A stretch of 58,085 bases of DNA from Streptomyces sp. AA1529. GTDB taxonomy: Bacteria; Actinomycetota; Actinomycetes; Streptomycetales; Streptomycetaceae. The position numbers and the translations under genes were made by a program. The notes beneath the pieces are model-generated. The model saw only the letters and a list, made by a program, of their open reading frames with translations, did no database searches and was not told the origin of the DNA. The stretch covers positions 1 through 58,085 of the forward strand of contig NZ_ALAP01000001.1 in assembly GCF_000280905.1 (NCBI RefSeq), given 5' to 3'. Positions 44,664-53,893 of this stretch are shown piece by piece. Every line of letters starts with the position of its first letter. Position 1 is the first letter of the stretch.

Positions 44664-47549
44664 GTGAAGGTGAGCCATACGACCCCCCTGCGCATCGCTG
44701 TTTTAGGACCGGTCCGCGCCTGGCGCGGGGAGCAGGAGGTGGCCCTCGGGTCGCCGCAGCAGCGTGCCGCGTTCGCCGCGCTGCTGCTGCGCCGCGGACG
44801 GCCCGCGACGGTGGGCGAACTCGTGGACGCCATCTGGGGGGAGGAACCGCCGGCCGGCGCGGTCACCGTGCTGCGCACCTATGTGTCGCGGCTGCGCAAG
44901 GTGCTGGAGCCGGACCGGGGGTCCGGGCAGGCGCCGCGGGTGATCGTCTCCGCCGCGGACGGCTATCTCGTCCGCGTGGCCCAGGAGGGCTTCGACCTCG
45001 ACGTGTTCGAACGACGCGTGGCCGAGGCGAAGAAGCTGCGCACCGGGGGTTCCCTGCGCGCCGCCGACGAGCTGCTGCAGGCGGCACTGGAGCTGTGGGA
45101 CGGCCGGCCACTGGCCGGGGTACCCGGCCCGCTGGCCGTGACGGAGCGCTACCGGCTCGACGAGCAGTGGCTGAGCACCTGCGAGACCCATCTGGACATC
45201 GGTCTGGAGCTGGGGCGCCATGAGGAAGTGGCCGCCCGGCTGACGGCGCTGACGGCCGGGAACCCGCTGCGCGAACGGCTCTACGAACTGCTCATGCTGG
45301 CGCTGTACCGGTCCGGGCGGCAGGCCGAGGCCCTGGCGGCGTACGGCGAGATCCGCGGCACGCTGATCTCGGAGCTGGGAGTCGAGCCGGGCGCCGCACT
45401 GATGGATCTGCACACCCGGATGCTCTCCGCCGATCCGTCGCTGCGCGCACCGGCGCCGGCGCAGTCCTCCGGCGGCACCGCGGCGGACTCCCCGCAGCCG
45501 GCGTCCGCGGCACGCCCGGCCCAACTCCCCGCCGATCTGCCGATCTTCACCGGGCGGGAGAGCGAACTGGCCCAGACCCACAGCCTGCTGCCCGCCGACG
45601 GCGGGCATCCGAACGCGGTGGTGATCAGCGCGATCGGCGGCATGGCGGGGGTCGGCAAGACCACCCTGGCGGTGCACTGGGCGCACGAGATCGCCCACCG
45701 GTTCCCCGACGGCCAGCTCTACGTCAACCTGCGGGGCTTCGACGCGACCGGATCGGCGATGCCTCCGGACGAGGTCACCCATGGGTTCCTCGACGCGCTG
45801 GGCGTGCCTCCGGGGCAGATACCCGACCGCCCCGAGGGACGCACGGCGCTGTTCCGCAGTCTGCTCGCCGACCGGCGGGTTCTGCTGCTGCTGGACAACG
45901 CCCGGGACACCGAACAGGTGCGGCCCCTGCTGCCCACCGGTCCCGGATGCCTGGCCATCGTCACCAGCCGCAACCAGCTCACCGGTCTGGTCGCCAACGA
46001 CGGCGCCCATCCGCTGACCCTGACCCCTCTCCCGCCGGCCGACGCCCGCGAGTTCCTGGCCCGGCGGATCGGCAGAGCCCGGATGGCGGCCGAGCCGGAG
46101 GCCGCCGACGAGATCATCGACTGCTGCGCACGGCTCCCCCTGGCGCTGGCCATCGTCGCCGCGCGCGCCGCCACCCACCCCGGCTTTCCGCTCTACGCGG
46201 TCGCCGAGGAGCTGCGGGACAACCACGGCAGCCTCGACGCGTTCGCCGGCGGCGACCTCAGCACCGACGTGCGGGCGGTGTTCTCGTGGTCGTACCGCGC
46301 ACTGTCGGCCCCGGCCGCCCGGCTGTTCCAGTTGCTGGCCGCCGCGCCCGGACCGGACATCTCCGCGCCCGCCACGGCGGCCCTGGCGGGCCTCGACCTG
46401 CGCGAGACCCGCGGGCTGCTCATCGAACTCACGCACGCCCACCTGCTGACCGAGCACTTCCCCGGCCGCTACGCCTTCCACGACCTGCTGCGGATCTACG
46501 CCCACGAGCAGGCCGACCGCGAGGAGGGGGCGCCGGAGCGCGAGCGTGCGATCGAACGGATCCTCGTCTGGTATCTGCACGCCGCCGCCGCGACCTCCCG
46601 CTTCATCACTCCGAACCGGCCGCGGGTTCCGCTGGTTCCGCTGCCCGGGAACTGCGTCGCGCCCCGGTTCACCACCTACGACCAGGCCCTGAAGTGGTGC
46701 TCGGCCGAACGCGCCAATCTGATCGCGGCGATCAACCAGGCCGCCGCCGGGGACCACTCCGCCGTCGCCTGGCGGCTGACGGCCGTCCTGTGGGGCTTCT
46801 TCTACCTGCGCAGCCATACCAAGGACTGGCTCGCCTGCAACCGGGTCAGCCTGGCGGCGGCGCGCCGGGACGGCGACCCGAAGGGCACGGTCGAAGCGCT
46901 CACCGGTCTGGCCAATGCGCTGACCAACGCGGGCAGGCTGGACGAGGCCATCGACCACTACCATCAGGGACTGGCCGCCAAGCAGGCCGCCGGCGACGAC
47001 AGCGGGGATTCGCAGATCGTCGGCAACCTCGGCGACGTCTGCCTGCGGGCCGGACGGGTCGAGGAGGCTCTGGTCCACCTGCACAGGGCGCTGGAGGCCG
47101 ACCGGGCTCTCGGGAACGGCTGGGGCGAGGGCATCTGCCTGAACAACCTGGGCGAGGCCCATCTGCGACTGGGCCGGCTCGACGAGGCACGCGGCTACCT
47201 GGAGCGGGCGCTGGAGGTGCAACGCGCCACCGACAACACCTGGGTGGAGGGCATCTCGCTGGACTTTCTGGGCACGGTGCACCACCGCCTCCAGCACCAC
47301 GACGCGGCCGTCGAGCACTACCGGCACGCGCTCACCAAGCACCGGGCGGTCGGCAACCGGTGGGGCGAGGCACAGACCATCGAGCACCTGGGCGACGTCC
47401 ACCTGGCCGCCGGCGCGCCGGATGCCGCACGCGAGCAGTGGAGCCGCGCACTGGCGCTGCTGGAGGAGTTCAACCACCGGGACGCCGCGGGAATCCGCGA
47501 GAAGCTCCGCACACTGGACGGCGAGCCCGACAGCACACCGCGGGACTGA
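44664..47549 (+). CDS. AfsR/SARP-type regulator (OmpR-like DNA binding, BTAD, NB-ARC, TPR)
   Basis: Product of 961 residues. Winged-helix OmpR-like domain at about 8-100 (LRIAVLGPVRAWRGEQEVAL; VTVLRTYVSRLRKVLEP), BTAD about 105-250, NB-ARC from ~290 with Walker A IGGMAGVGKTTLAVHW near 325 and RVLLLLDNARDTEQV, then TPRs at ~740-950. AfsR-like proteins activate secondary-metabolite or developmental genes. Placed between the two secretion-like clusters, so it may control them or be independent. GTG chosen; no strong ribosome site. Confidence 0.9.
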   Translation: MKVSHTTPLRIAVLGPVRAWRGEQEVALGSPQQRAAFAALLLRRGRPATVGELVDAIWGEEPPAGAVTVLRTYVSRLRKVLEPDRGSGQAPRVIVSAADGYLVRVAQEGFDLDVFERRVAEAKKLRTGGSLRAADELLQAALELWDGRPLAGVPGPLAVTERYRLDEQWLSTCETHLDIGLELGRHEEVAARLTALTAGNPLRERLYELLMLALYRSGRQAEALAAYGEIRGTLISELGVEPGAALMDLHTRMLSADPSLRAPAPAQSSGGTAADSPQPASAARPAQLPADLPIFTGRESELAQTHSLLPADGGHPNAVVISAIGGMAGVGKTTLAVHWAHEIAHRFPDGQLYVNLRGFDATGSAMPPDEVTHGFLDALGVPPGQIPDRPEGRTALFRSLLADRRVLLLLDNARDTEQVRPLLPTGPGCLAIVTSRNQLTGLVANDGAHPLTLTPLPPADAREFLARRIGRARMAAEPEAADEIIDCCARLPLALAIVAARAATHPGFPLYAVAEELRDNHGSLDAFAGGDLSTDVRAVFSWSYRALSAPAARLFQLLAAAPGPDISAPATAALAGLDLRETRGLLIELTHAHLLTEHFPGRYAFHDLLRIYAHEQADREEGAPERERAIERILVWYLHAAAATSRFITPNRPRVPLVPLPGNCVAPRFTTYDQALKWCSAERANLIAAINQAAAGDHSAVAWRLTAVLWGFFYLRSHTKDWLACNRVSLAAARRDGDPKGTVEALTGLANALTNAGRLDEAIDHYHQGLAAKQAAGDDSGDSQIVGNLGDVCLRAGRVEEALVHLHRALEADRALGNGWGEGICLNNLGEAHLRLGRLDEARGYLERALEVQRATDNTWVEGISLDFLGTVHHRLQHHDAAVEHYRHALTKHRAVGNRWGEAQTIEHLGDVHLAAGAPDAAREQWSRALALLEEFNHRDAAGIREKLRTLDGEPDSTPRD

Positions 47550-47576
47550 CCGCCCGCCGGTGGCGCATCGGCGGCC

Positions 47577-47590
47577 CGGGAACCGGTTCC
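47577..47590 (+). terminator. Palindrome after the AfsR-like gene
   Basis: GGGAACCGGTTCCC, 28 bp after the stop codon, within a GC-rich stretch. A weak terminator candidate between convergent genes. Confidence 0.35.
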
Positions 47591-47677
47591 CCGGCCGTCA
47601 CCGGCGACCGGGCGGCGCGGGGGGGGCGGGTCGGCCGGCGCCCGGGGGCCGCTGCCGTTCCGGGCCGGGCCGGGACC

Positions 47678-49120
47678 TCACGGCTTCTCGAAGCGCCACT
47701 GGTGGTCGTCCGCGTCGTCGCAACCGTAGATCAGCAGCGGGACGTTCGTCCTCTCCCCGGCACCGGCCACGTCGAGGCACTGGTTGCCACTCTCGTGGTT
47801 GCGGATCCAGTACGTGCCGTTGGAGCGCTTGTCGAGCCACCAGAGCTGGTTGTCGTTCTTGGGACGGCAGTGGTATTCGGTCACCGGAGACCGGGCGGCC
47901 TTGGGACCGAAACCGGCCAGATCCAGGCACAGGTTGTCCTTGACGTTCCGGATCAGGTAAAGGTCCGCCTTGCCGGGCCCGCCGTCCTTCTCCTTCAGAT
48001 CCAGCTTCCACCGCTGGTTGCCGCCGCGGGCACCGGCGGTGGTGTCGCAGGCGCCCTGCTGGACCCGGCCGTCCGGCTTGCCCTTGCCGGTGCCCGGAAT
48101 ATCCAGGCAGCGGCCGGTCTTCCGGTTCACGACCATGGTCACCCCGTGCGGGATGCGGCTGCGACCCGGTGCCTTCTTGACGTCCTCGTGCTTGTCCTTG
48201 TCGCCGGAGGACTTCTCGTCGGAGGAGCCGGGGTCCTTCTCGGTGTTCTCGGCGTCGTCGGCGTCGGGCTTCTCGGGCTCCGAGTCGGCCGACTTCGGCT
48301 TGTCCTTCCTGTCCGCGTCCTTTTCCCCGGGCGAGGGGGACCCGGACGGGGAACCGCTGGGGAACGGCGGGCGGGAGGGGCGCACCGACCCGCCCGGGCC
48401 GCGGTCCGGCTGCTCCTTCGGATCCTCGACCCGGATCTTCCCGTCAGCCCTGTCGCCGCTGCCCCCGCTGCTGGCCCCGGCCAGCGCCAGCGGCGTGGTG
48501 ACCAGTGCCGCCACCGCGACGGCCACGCCCCCGACCACCCACGGCTTCTTGAGCAGGCTGGTGGGCACGAACTCCACGTCCGAACCGCGGTTCGCACCGC
48601 CTTCGGCCTTCCGGGAGCCGGGCGAGCGCGCCGGGCGGGACGGGCGCCGGATGGAGGGCATGGACGGCCGCGGGAGCGACGGCAGCGCGGTACGCGACCG
48701 GGCCTCGGCCGGCGGCGGCTGCCCGACGGGCGCGTCCGCCGCGCTCGCGTCGGCGGCCGCCGGTCCGGGCGGGGCCGCGGGGACAGCTTCCGCGGCGCCG
48801 GCAGCACCGTCTCCGGGGACATCGCCGTCCGCGGCGTCCTGCCCCACCAGCCGGCTGGACCCGTCGGGACCGACCTCGACGCGCACCGCGTAGCCGGTCG
48901 CCGGGTTGGAGATGGCCGCCGTGACCGGGTCGTCCCGCAGTTGCGCGTACCCGTGCAGGGTGTCCAGGATCGCGGTGTCCAGCGGCTGCTCCCCCAGCAC
49001 CGGAACCGGGTCGCCGTCGATCGACGCGGCGCCCTCGCCGGTGATGACGACGTCGAAGGAGGCGGGTTCGGACTGCTCCGGCGGCGTGTCCGGCGGCCGT
49101 GCTGCTCCGTCCTCGCTCAT
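47678..49120 (-). CDS. Cluster 2: membrane protein with shared N-domain and ricin-type lectin C-terminus
   Basis: Product of 480 residues. Shared N-domain at about 19-95 (VITGEGAASIDGDPVPVLGE; VEVGPDGSSRLVG), a basic segment, one membrane helix near 200 (WVVGGVAVAVAALVTTPLAL), a charged disordered stalk rich in Lys/Asp/Glu/Ser, and a beta-trefoil ricin B lectin of ~140 residues (CLDIPGTGKGK, CLDLAGFG and CLDVAGAG with QRW/QLWW/QWRF repeats). The lectin should face outside and bind glycans. Separated from the cluster 2 operon by a strong hairpin. Confidence 0.82.
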   Translation of the reverse strand: MSEDGAARPPDTPPEQSEPASFDVVITGEGAASIDGDPVPVLGEQPLDTAILDTLHGYAQLRDDPVTAAISNPATGYAVRVEVGPDGSSRLVGQDAADGDVPGDGAAGAAEAVPAAPPGPAAADASAADAPVGQPPPAEARSRTALPSLPRPSMPSIRRPSRPARSPGSRKAEGGANRGSDVEFVPTSLLKKPWVVGGVAVAVAALVTTPLALAGASSGGSGDRADGKIRVEDPKEQPDRGPGGSVRPSRPPFPSGSPSGSPSPGEKDADRKDKPKSADSEPEKPDADDAENTEKDPGSSDEKSSGDKDKHEDVKKAPGRSRIPHGVTMVVNRKTGRCLDIPGTGKGKPDGRVQQGACDTTAGARGGNQRWKLDLKEKDGGPGKADLYLIRNVKDNLCLDLAGFGPKAARSPVTEYHCRPKNDNQLWWLDKRSNGTYWIRNHESGNQCLDVAGAGERTNVPLLIYGCDDADDHQWRFEKP

Positions 49121-49189
49121 GACTGCACCACTCCCTGACGACTCGGCTTGCGACGAACGAACTCCCGGCTGGGCAAGGGCTCCTGGAGG

Positions 49190-49229
49190 GGTCGGTGCAA
49201 GGGCAGCCGGTGGCGGCCTTGCACCGACC
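49190..49229 (-). terminator. Strong hairpin at the end of the cluster 2 operon
   Basis: Perfect 13-bp stem, GGTCGGTGCAAGG and CCTTGCACCGACC, with a 14-base loop. Lies 177 bp after the VirB4-like stop and 70 bp before the lectin gene start, so the lectin gene is probably its own transcription unit. Confidence 0.65.
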
Positions 49230-49405
49230 CGTCTCCGTCCGCTCTCCGGACCGGGCCCGGGGCGCCGAACGGGGAGCGCGCCCCGGACCCGGCTCGGGCG
49301 GAGACCCGGGTGGGGGCCCGGCCTCCGCCTCTGTTCACGGATCGGCGGCCGGAACGGTTCACCAGCGGGGGCCGGAAGGCCGGGCCCGGCGGTCCGGCGC
49401 ACCGC

Positions 49406-50893
49406 TCAGGCCGTCTTGTTCCAGCGCTTGTTGGTGTTGTTGACGTCCATTTCCCCGGCGGTCAGGTCCACATGGACGGGGATGCCGGGGCGGCTGCCGA
49501 CCTTGACGAGGAAGTTGCCGAGGCCGGGCGGGTCGGCCTGGCGACTGCGGGAACTGTCCCAGGCCGGCGGCGTGGACCAGTCGACCAGCAGCCGCTTCTC
49601 CACCTCGGTGAGCTCCACCACCTGCGCCAGCTGCGGCATCTCGGCCGGGGGCAGACCGGCGCAGACGACCATGCCCGCACGCTCGACGAAGCCCTTGGCC
49701 TTGATGCGGTCCTCCTCGGTGGGCAGCGCGAGCAGGTCGCCGATGGTGTGGGTGACCATGGCGAGCCCCACACCGCGCTGCCGGTCCAGCCGGGTGAGGG
49801 CGTTGACCCGGTCGACCAGTCCCCGGCCGGCCTGCAGCACCCGCCACAACTCGTCCATCACCAGGAAGTGGTTGCGCTGCGGCTCCAGTCCGGCGTCCGC
49901 GAGCGCGTGCGCCGCGGAGACCGCGCCGAACCCGTAGGACCAGCAGGACAGCAGCGCGGCGGCCTGGAGCAGGGTCTCGCTGTCGTCGATGTTGCTGACG
50001 TCGAAGCACACCGGCCGGTCGAGCTTCATCGGCTCGGTGGTCGGACGGGCGAACGAGTCCCCCAGCAGCCCGTCTCCCAGCAGCGCGGTCAGCGACGCCT
50101 CCAGGTTCTCGGTGATGTCCCGGTAGCGGGTGATGTCGCCGCGGTCGAGGGCGACGGCGCGCACCGGCTCCGGGGCCTCCTTGATGACCTGCACCAGGTC
50201 CGCGAGAACCGGCGTCCGGCCGGGACCGTGCCGGTCGTCGAGGACGTCCAGGGCCGCGGCCAGCACGGTCTCCTCGCGGTCGCTCGGCGGCTCCGAGCGC
50301 AGAATGGTCACCAGTGCGGACACCATGTGCAGCCGGCGGCTGTGGGTGGCGGCCAGCAGCTGCCGGCGCGCGTCCCCGGTGAGCCGGGCGGCCGCCGCCG
50401 TGGACTCCCCCGGGTCGAGGACGTTGAGGTGCCCACGCCCCCGGCCCAGACTGATGACCTGCCCGCCGATCGCGCGGATGAGGTCGACGTAGTCGGGCTT
50501 CAGGTCGCCGAAGATGAGCGGGTGGACGCCGTAGCCGGACAGGCCGAGCGCCATCCGCCGCACCACGGTCGACTTGCCGAGTCCGGGGCGGCCCAGGACG
50601 AACATCGACGGGTTGGCCAGCAGGCCCGTGCGCATGAACCAGCTCACCGGGTCGCAGCAGACCGTGGCGCCCGAGTCCAGGTCGCGGCCGAGCGGCACCC
50701 CCACCATCGGGGTTCCCGCTCCGGCGCCGAACGGCCACAGGCCGCAGACCTGGACGGAGGTGCCGCGCCATTCCGGTGCGGGATCGACATAGCCGACCAT
50801 GCCGCCGCCCCGCCCGGGCCAGCCCCGCGCGGTGGCCCGCGGCAGGCTCGGGCCGGTACCGCGTGCCCGCGTCTTCTCGGCCTTACGTGCCAT
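49406..50893 (-). CDS. Cluster 2: VirB4-like ATPase
   Basis: Product of 495 residues; AGGAGG before the ATG. Walker A VLGRPGLGKSTVVRRMAL near residue 101, LIFGDLKPDYVDLIRAIGGQ, Walker B NHFLVMDELWRVL near 343, and TLTRLDRQRGVGLAMVTHTI-type ending. Closely similar in layout to the cluster 1 ATPase, including SWFMRTGLLANPSMF versus SWFTRARYISNPSLF. Last gene of the cluster 2 operon. Confidence 0.88.
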   Translation of the reverse strand: MARKAEKTRARGTGPSLPRATARGWPGRGGGMVGYVDPAPEWRGTSVQVCGLWPFGAGAGTPMVGVPLGRDLDSGATVCCDPVSWFMRTGLLANPSMFVLGRPGLGKSTVVRRMALGLSGYGVHPLIFGDLKPDYVDLIRAIGGQVISLGRGRGHLNVLDPGESTAAAARLTGDARRQLLAATHSRRLHMVSALVTILRSEPPSDREETVLAAALDVLDDRHGPGRTPVLADLVQVIKEAPEPVRAVALDRGDITRYRDITENLEASLTALLGDGLLGDSFARPTTEPMKLDRPVCFDVSNIDDSETLLQAAALLSCWSYGFGAVSAAHALADAGLEPQRNHFLVMDELWRVLQAGRGLVDRVNALTRLDRQRGVGLAMVTHTIGDLLALPTEEDRIKAKGFVERAGMVVCAGLPPAEMPQLAQVVELTEVEKRLLVDWSTPPAWDSSRSRQADPPGLGNFLVKVGSRPGIPVHVDLTAGEMDVNNTNKRWNKTA

Positions 50894-51060
50894 CAAGTCC
50901 TCCTGTGCTGTGTGGCCGCGTCCGGGGGCGCCCCCGCCCGGTCCCCCGATCCGCGGGTACGTGGTGGCCGGCTCCTCGGCCGCCCGCGCCGCTGACGGAA
51001 ACGCGGCCCCTGCTGCGACGCATGGGCGGATTCCGGCGGCGCAGCCGGTCGTCCTCCGCG

Positions 51061-52560
51061 CTACATCGCGTCCCGTACGGTCTGCGGCAGCGCGGTGTGC
51101 AACGGCAGCACCAGGCCGAGGGGCAGCGCGGCGGCGAAGGCGGCGGCCTGCGAGCCGTATGCGGGCCGGACCGCGATGCGGGCGGCCGGTGCCAGGTTGT
51201 CCACCGCCGCGGTGGCCCGGGGCAGGTCCTCGGCCGAGTCGACGGTCGCGGTGATCAGCAGACCGAACTGGATCACCCCGTGCCCCTGTGCCTGCTCCTC
51301 GGCCGCCTTCCGGGCCGCCACCACCTCCGCGTCGTCGCTCGCCCGGCCGATCGGCTGCTGCTGTGCGGTGAACAGCGCGTTCTTGTAGTCCTGCTGGACG
51401 ACGCGGGCGCCCTCGGCGCGGCTGTGCGGACGGTAGAGCAGCGTGACCCGCTTGCGGGCGATGTCGCGGCTGGGCTGCACCAGCCCGGTCAGCACGTTGG
51501 AGAACACCTCGCCCTGCGGTGCCTCGGTCATGACCCAGGTGATGCTGTGCACCCCGTCGTGCCGGTAGTGGTCCCACTCCTCCTGCGCGGCGGTCGGACC
51601 CGCCTCGTCCCAGGTGAGCCCGGTGCCTCCGGCGGCGCGTGCCTCCTCGACCAGCTGCGCGACGGTCGGGTCGTAGGCGACCCGCACCGCCTCGGCGAGT
51701 CCGGTCGCCGTCATCGGGACGGCTGTGCCCGCGCCCGTCATGGACAGTCCGGCGGTCAGTCCCGGCAGCCGGGTCCCGATGTGCACCGCCATCTCCTCGA
51801 CGTTGCGGCGCGGCGCCCCGGCGCGGGCCGCGCCCGAGTAGGTCAGCGCGATCCGGGTGCTGATCTGCGCCGAACCGCTGGGATAGGCGGCGACGACGTC
51901 ACGGAGCATCTCCCGGGCCAGGTCCGGCGCGTCGTCGACGGCGTTGGCCCCGATCTCCTGCTGGAGCCGGACTCCGGGATCGGGTGCGGTCTCCACGGTG
52001 ACACTGGCGGCCACGAGTCCCGGTTCGGTGCCGAGCGCCGAGAGCCACTGGCCCCAGTGGGCCACCCAGATGTCGACCTGCCGCTCGTCGACCAGCGCCG
52101 CGCCGTCCGCGTCGCAGGAGACGACCACCGTGTGGTGGTTGGTCGCGGGCACGGTGAGGACGGCGAACGGGCGGCCGTAGCCGTCCTGCGCCTCGCTCAG
52201 GGACGACTGCGCGGCCAGCCCCGGCAGCCGGCAGCTGCCGCTGCCCGCCCGGCCCAGCGGACCGGACCGGTAGAGGTTGCCGCCGGAGGAGGTGGTGCGC
52301 CACCAGGCGAGCCGTACCGCGCCGCGCTGCATCAGGGTGCGGCCGTGCCGGTCGCGCACCGCCAGCGGCGCCATGGCCAGCGCCAGCACGACGGCCAGGG
52401 CCAGCGCGATCCACACGGAGACCAGCGTGCTGAGGACGACGGCGATCAGGCCGCCGAACAGCAGCATGGTCGCCCCCAGCGACAGGCCCCGCAGCCCGGA
52501 GGCGCGCGGCTTGCGGAAGTTGCCGTAGGTGCGCGGGCCGGTTCCTTCAGTCACTGCCAT
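51061..52560 (-). CDS. Cluster 2: SCO6880-like protein
   Basis: Product of 499 residues. Same start pattern as the cluster 1 protein (TYGNFRKPRASGLRGLSLGA), two close membrane helices, then the long cytoplasmic part (KRVTLLYRPHSRAEGARVVQ). No Walker A. Overlaps the VirB6-like gene by 14 bases. Confidence 0.78.
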   Translation of the reverse strand: MAVTEGTGPRTYGNFRKPRASGLRGLSLGATMLLFGGLIAVVLSTLVSVWIALALAVVLALAMAPLAVRDRHGRTLMQRGAVRLAWWRTTSSGGNLYRSGPLGRAGSGSCRLPGLAAQSSLSEAQDGYGRPFAVLTVPATNHHTVVVSCDADGAALVDERQVDIWVAHWGQWLSALGTEPGLVAASVTVETAPDPGVRLQQEIGANAVDDAPDLAREMLRDVVAAYPSGSAQISTRIALTYSGAARAGAPRRNVEEMAVHIGTRLPGLTAGLSMTGAGTAVPMTATGLAEAVRVAYDPTVAQLVEEARAAGGTGLTWDEAGPTAAQEEWDHYRHDGVHSITWVMTEAPQGEVFSNVLTGLVQPSRDIARKRVTLLYRPHSRAEGARVVQQDYKNALFTAQQQPIGRASDDAEVVAARKAAEEQAQGHGVIQFGLLITATVDSAEDLPRATAAVDNLAPAARIAVRPAYGSQAAAFAAALPLGLVLPLHTALPQTVRDAM

Positions 52561-53893
52561 GGGGTTCCCCCTGCTGCTCGTCGCGGTGTCGGTGGGTGGC
52601 CGTCGAAAGCACGGAGGGGAGCGTCTCCTTGACGGCCGTGGGGCCGGCCGGGTCGGCGGGATCGCCCGGGGCGGTCTGCTCCACCTCTCCGGGGCGGTCG
52701 GGCAGGGCCGCCGGACGCGACGGGCCCACGCGCCGGTCGGCGGCGGAGTGTTCGGATCCTGGCGTCGCCTGCGGTCCGCCGGCGCCCTGTGCGGGCCGGC
52801 GGCTGCCCGCGGCGTGCCCCGGACTGCTGCGTGCGCCGGTGGCGTCCCCGCGCTCCCGGACCAGGGTGGCGCCGGAGACCGACCGTCCGGCTGCCGGGCC
52901 GCGCAACTGCGGCACGGCCAGCGCGCCGCCGGCCACGACCCGGCCGCCGCCGGAGCCGGAGGACGAGCCGCCGCCGAGGCCCGCGGTCGTCGCCTGCACC
53001 GCGGGGGCGGCGAGGCGGAGCAGCGCGGGGAGGGTGCAGCAGGCCAGCACCAGCAGGACGACGCCCGAGACCATGGAGATGATCTCGTTGCCCTCCCCCT
53101 TCGGCGCGTCGCCGGCCATGGAGAACGCGGCCGCGTACACGACCGCCGCGGTGGGTTTGTAGAGCACGAAGGCCAGCAGCCAGCCGACGGACTTGCGGAA
53201 CCAGGCCCGTCCGGACGGGGTGGAGCTGGCCGCGGCGGACAGCGGGAGCGTGCCGGTGAGGATCACCAGCAGCGCCACCCGGGCGATCATGAGGGCGATC
53301 TGCACCAGCCCGGCCCCGATCACCAGCAGGGACATGATCAGCACGAGGAAGGAGGAGTCCGTGCCGCCCAGCGCGAGCATGGCCGAGACGCGCTCGTCGA
53401 ACTCGTCGACACACTGCTCGACCGGCTCTCCGGCGGTGCTGAGCTGCTCGCAGCCGGTCGACCTGTCGATGATCCAGACGCTGAACCGGTCCCCGGCCAC
53501 GGTCAGCAGGTTGACCGTGGCGACCCCCGCGGAGGAGACGACGACCAGGTTGAGCAGCCCTCGCACGGCCTGCTTCCCGGGTTCGCCGCGCCGCTGCCAG
53601 GCGATGTGCCCGGCCGCGATCACCAGGCACAGCACGGCGGTGAAGGAGGTGAACCACAGGGTGGAGCCGCGCAGGAACGCCGCGGGTCCGCTGTCGTAGC
53701 TCAGCAGGGGGCTGTCGATGTCCGTCCACGCGCTGCCGAGTGCCTTGACGGTGTCGGCGGCCGCCTGGGCGGCGCTGTCGACGATGTTGTCGAACGCGCT
53801 GTCGCCGAGGTCCTTCGGGCCCGTGCCCTCCCCGTCGCCCACGCAGTACCCGCCGACCGTGGGGCGCACCCAGCCGAAGTCGCAGCCCGCCAT
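52547..53893 (-). CDS. Cluster 2: VirB6/TrbL-like polytopic membrane protein
   Basis: Product of 448 residues. About six membrane helices (STLWFTSFTAVLCLVIAAGH; LNLVVVSSAGVATVNLLTVA; SSFLVLIMSLLVIGAGLVQI; VALLVILTGTLPLSAAASST; SVGWLLAFVLYKPTAAVVYA). Shares GTLPLSAAAS...W..K..GWLLAF.LYKP with the cluster 1 protein. The tail of ~150 residues is Pro/Gly/Ala/Ser-rich. ATG overlaps the VirB8-like stop (ATGA). Confidence 0.78.
   Translation of the reverse strand: MAGCDFGWVRPTVGGYCVGDGEGTGPKDLGDSAFDNIVDSAAQAAADTVKALGSAWTDIDSPLLSYDSGPAAFLRGSTLWFTSFTAVLCLVIAAGHIAWQRRGEPGKQAVRGLLNLVVVSSAGVATVNLLTVAGDRFSVWIIDRSTGCEQLSTAGEPVEQCVDEFDERVSAMLALGGTDSSFLVLIMSLLVIGAGLVQIALMIARVALLVILTGTLPLSAAASSTPSGRAWFRKSVGWLLAFVLYKPTAAVVYAAAFSMAGDAPKGEGNEIISMVSGVVLLVLACCTLPALLRLAAPAVQATTAGLGGGSSSGSGGGRVVAGGALAVPQLRGPAAGRSVSGATLVRERGDATGARSSPGHAAGSRRPAQGAGGPQATPGSEHSAADRRVGPSRPAALPDRPGEVEQTAPGDPADPAGPTAVKETLPSVLSTATHRHRDEQQGEPHGSD

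Noticed and set aside
44703..47477. 924-codon minus-strand frame opposite the AfsR-like gene
   Set aside because: Antisense shadow rich in Gln, Arg and Gly.
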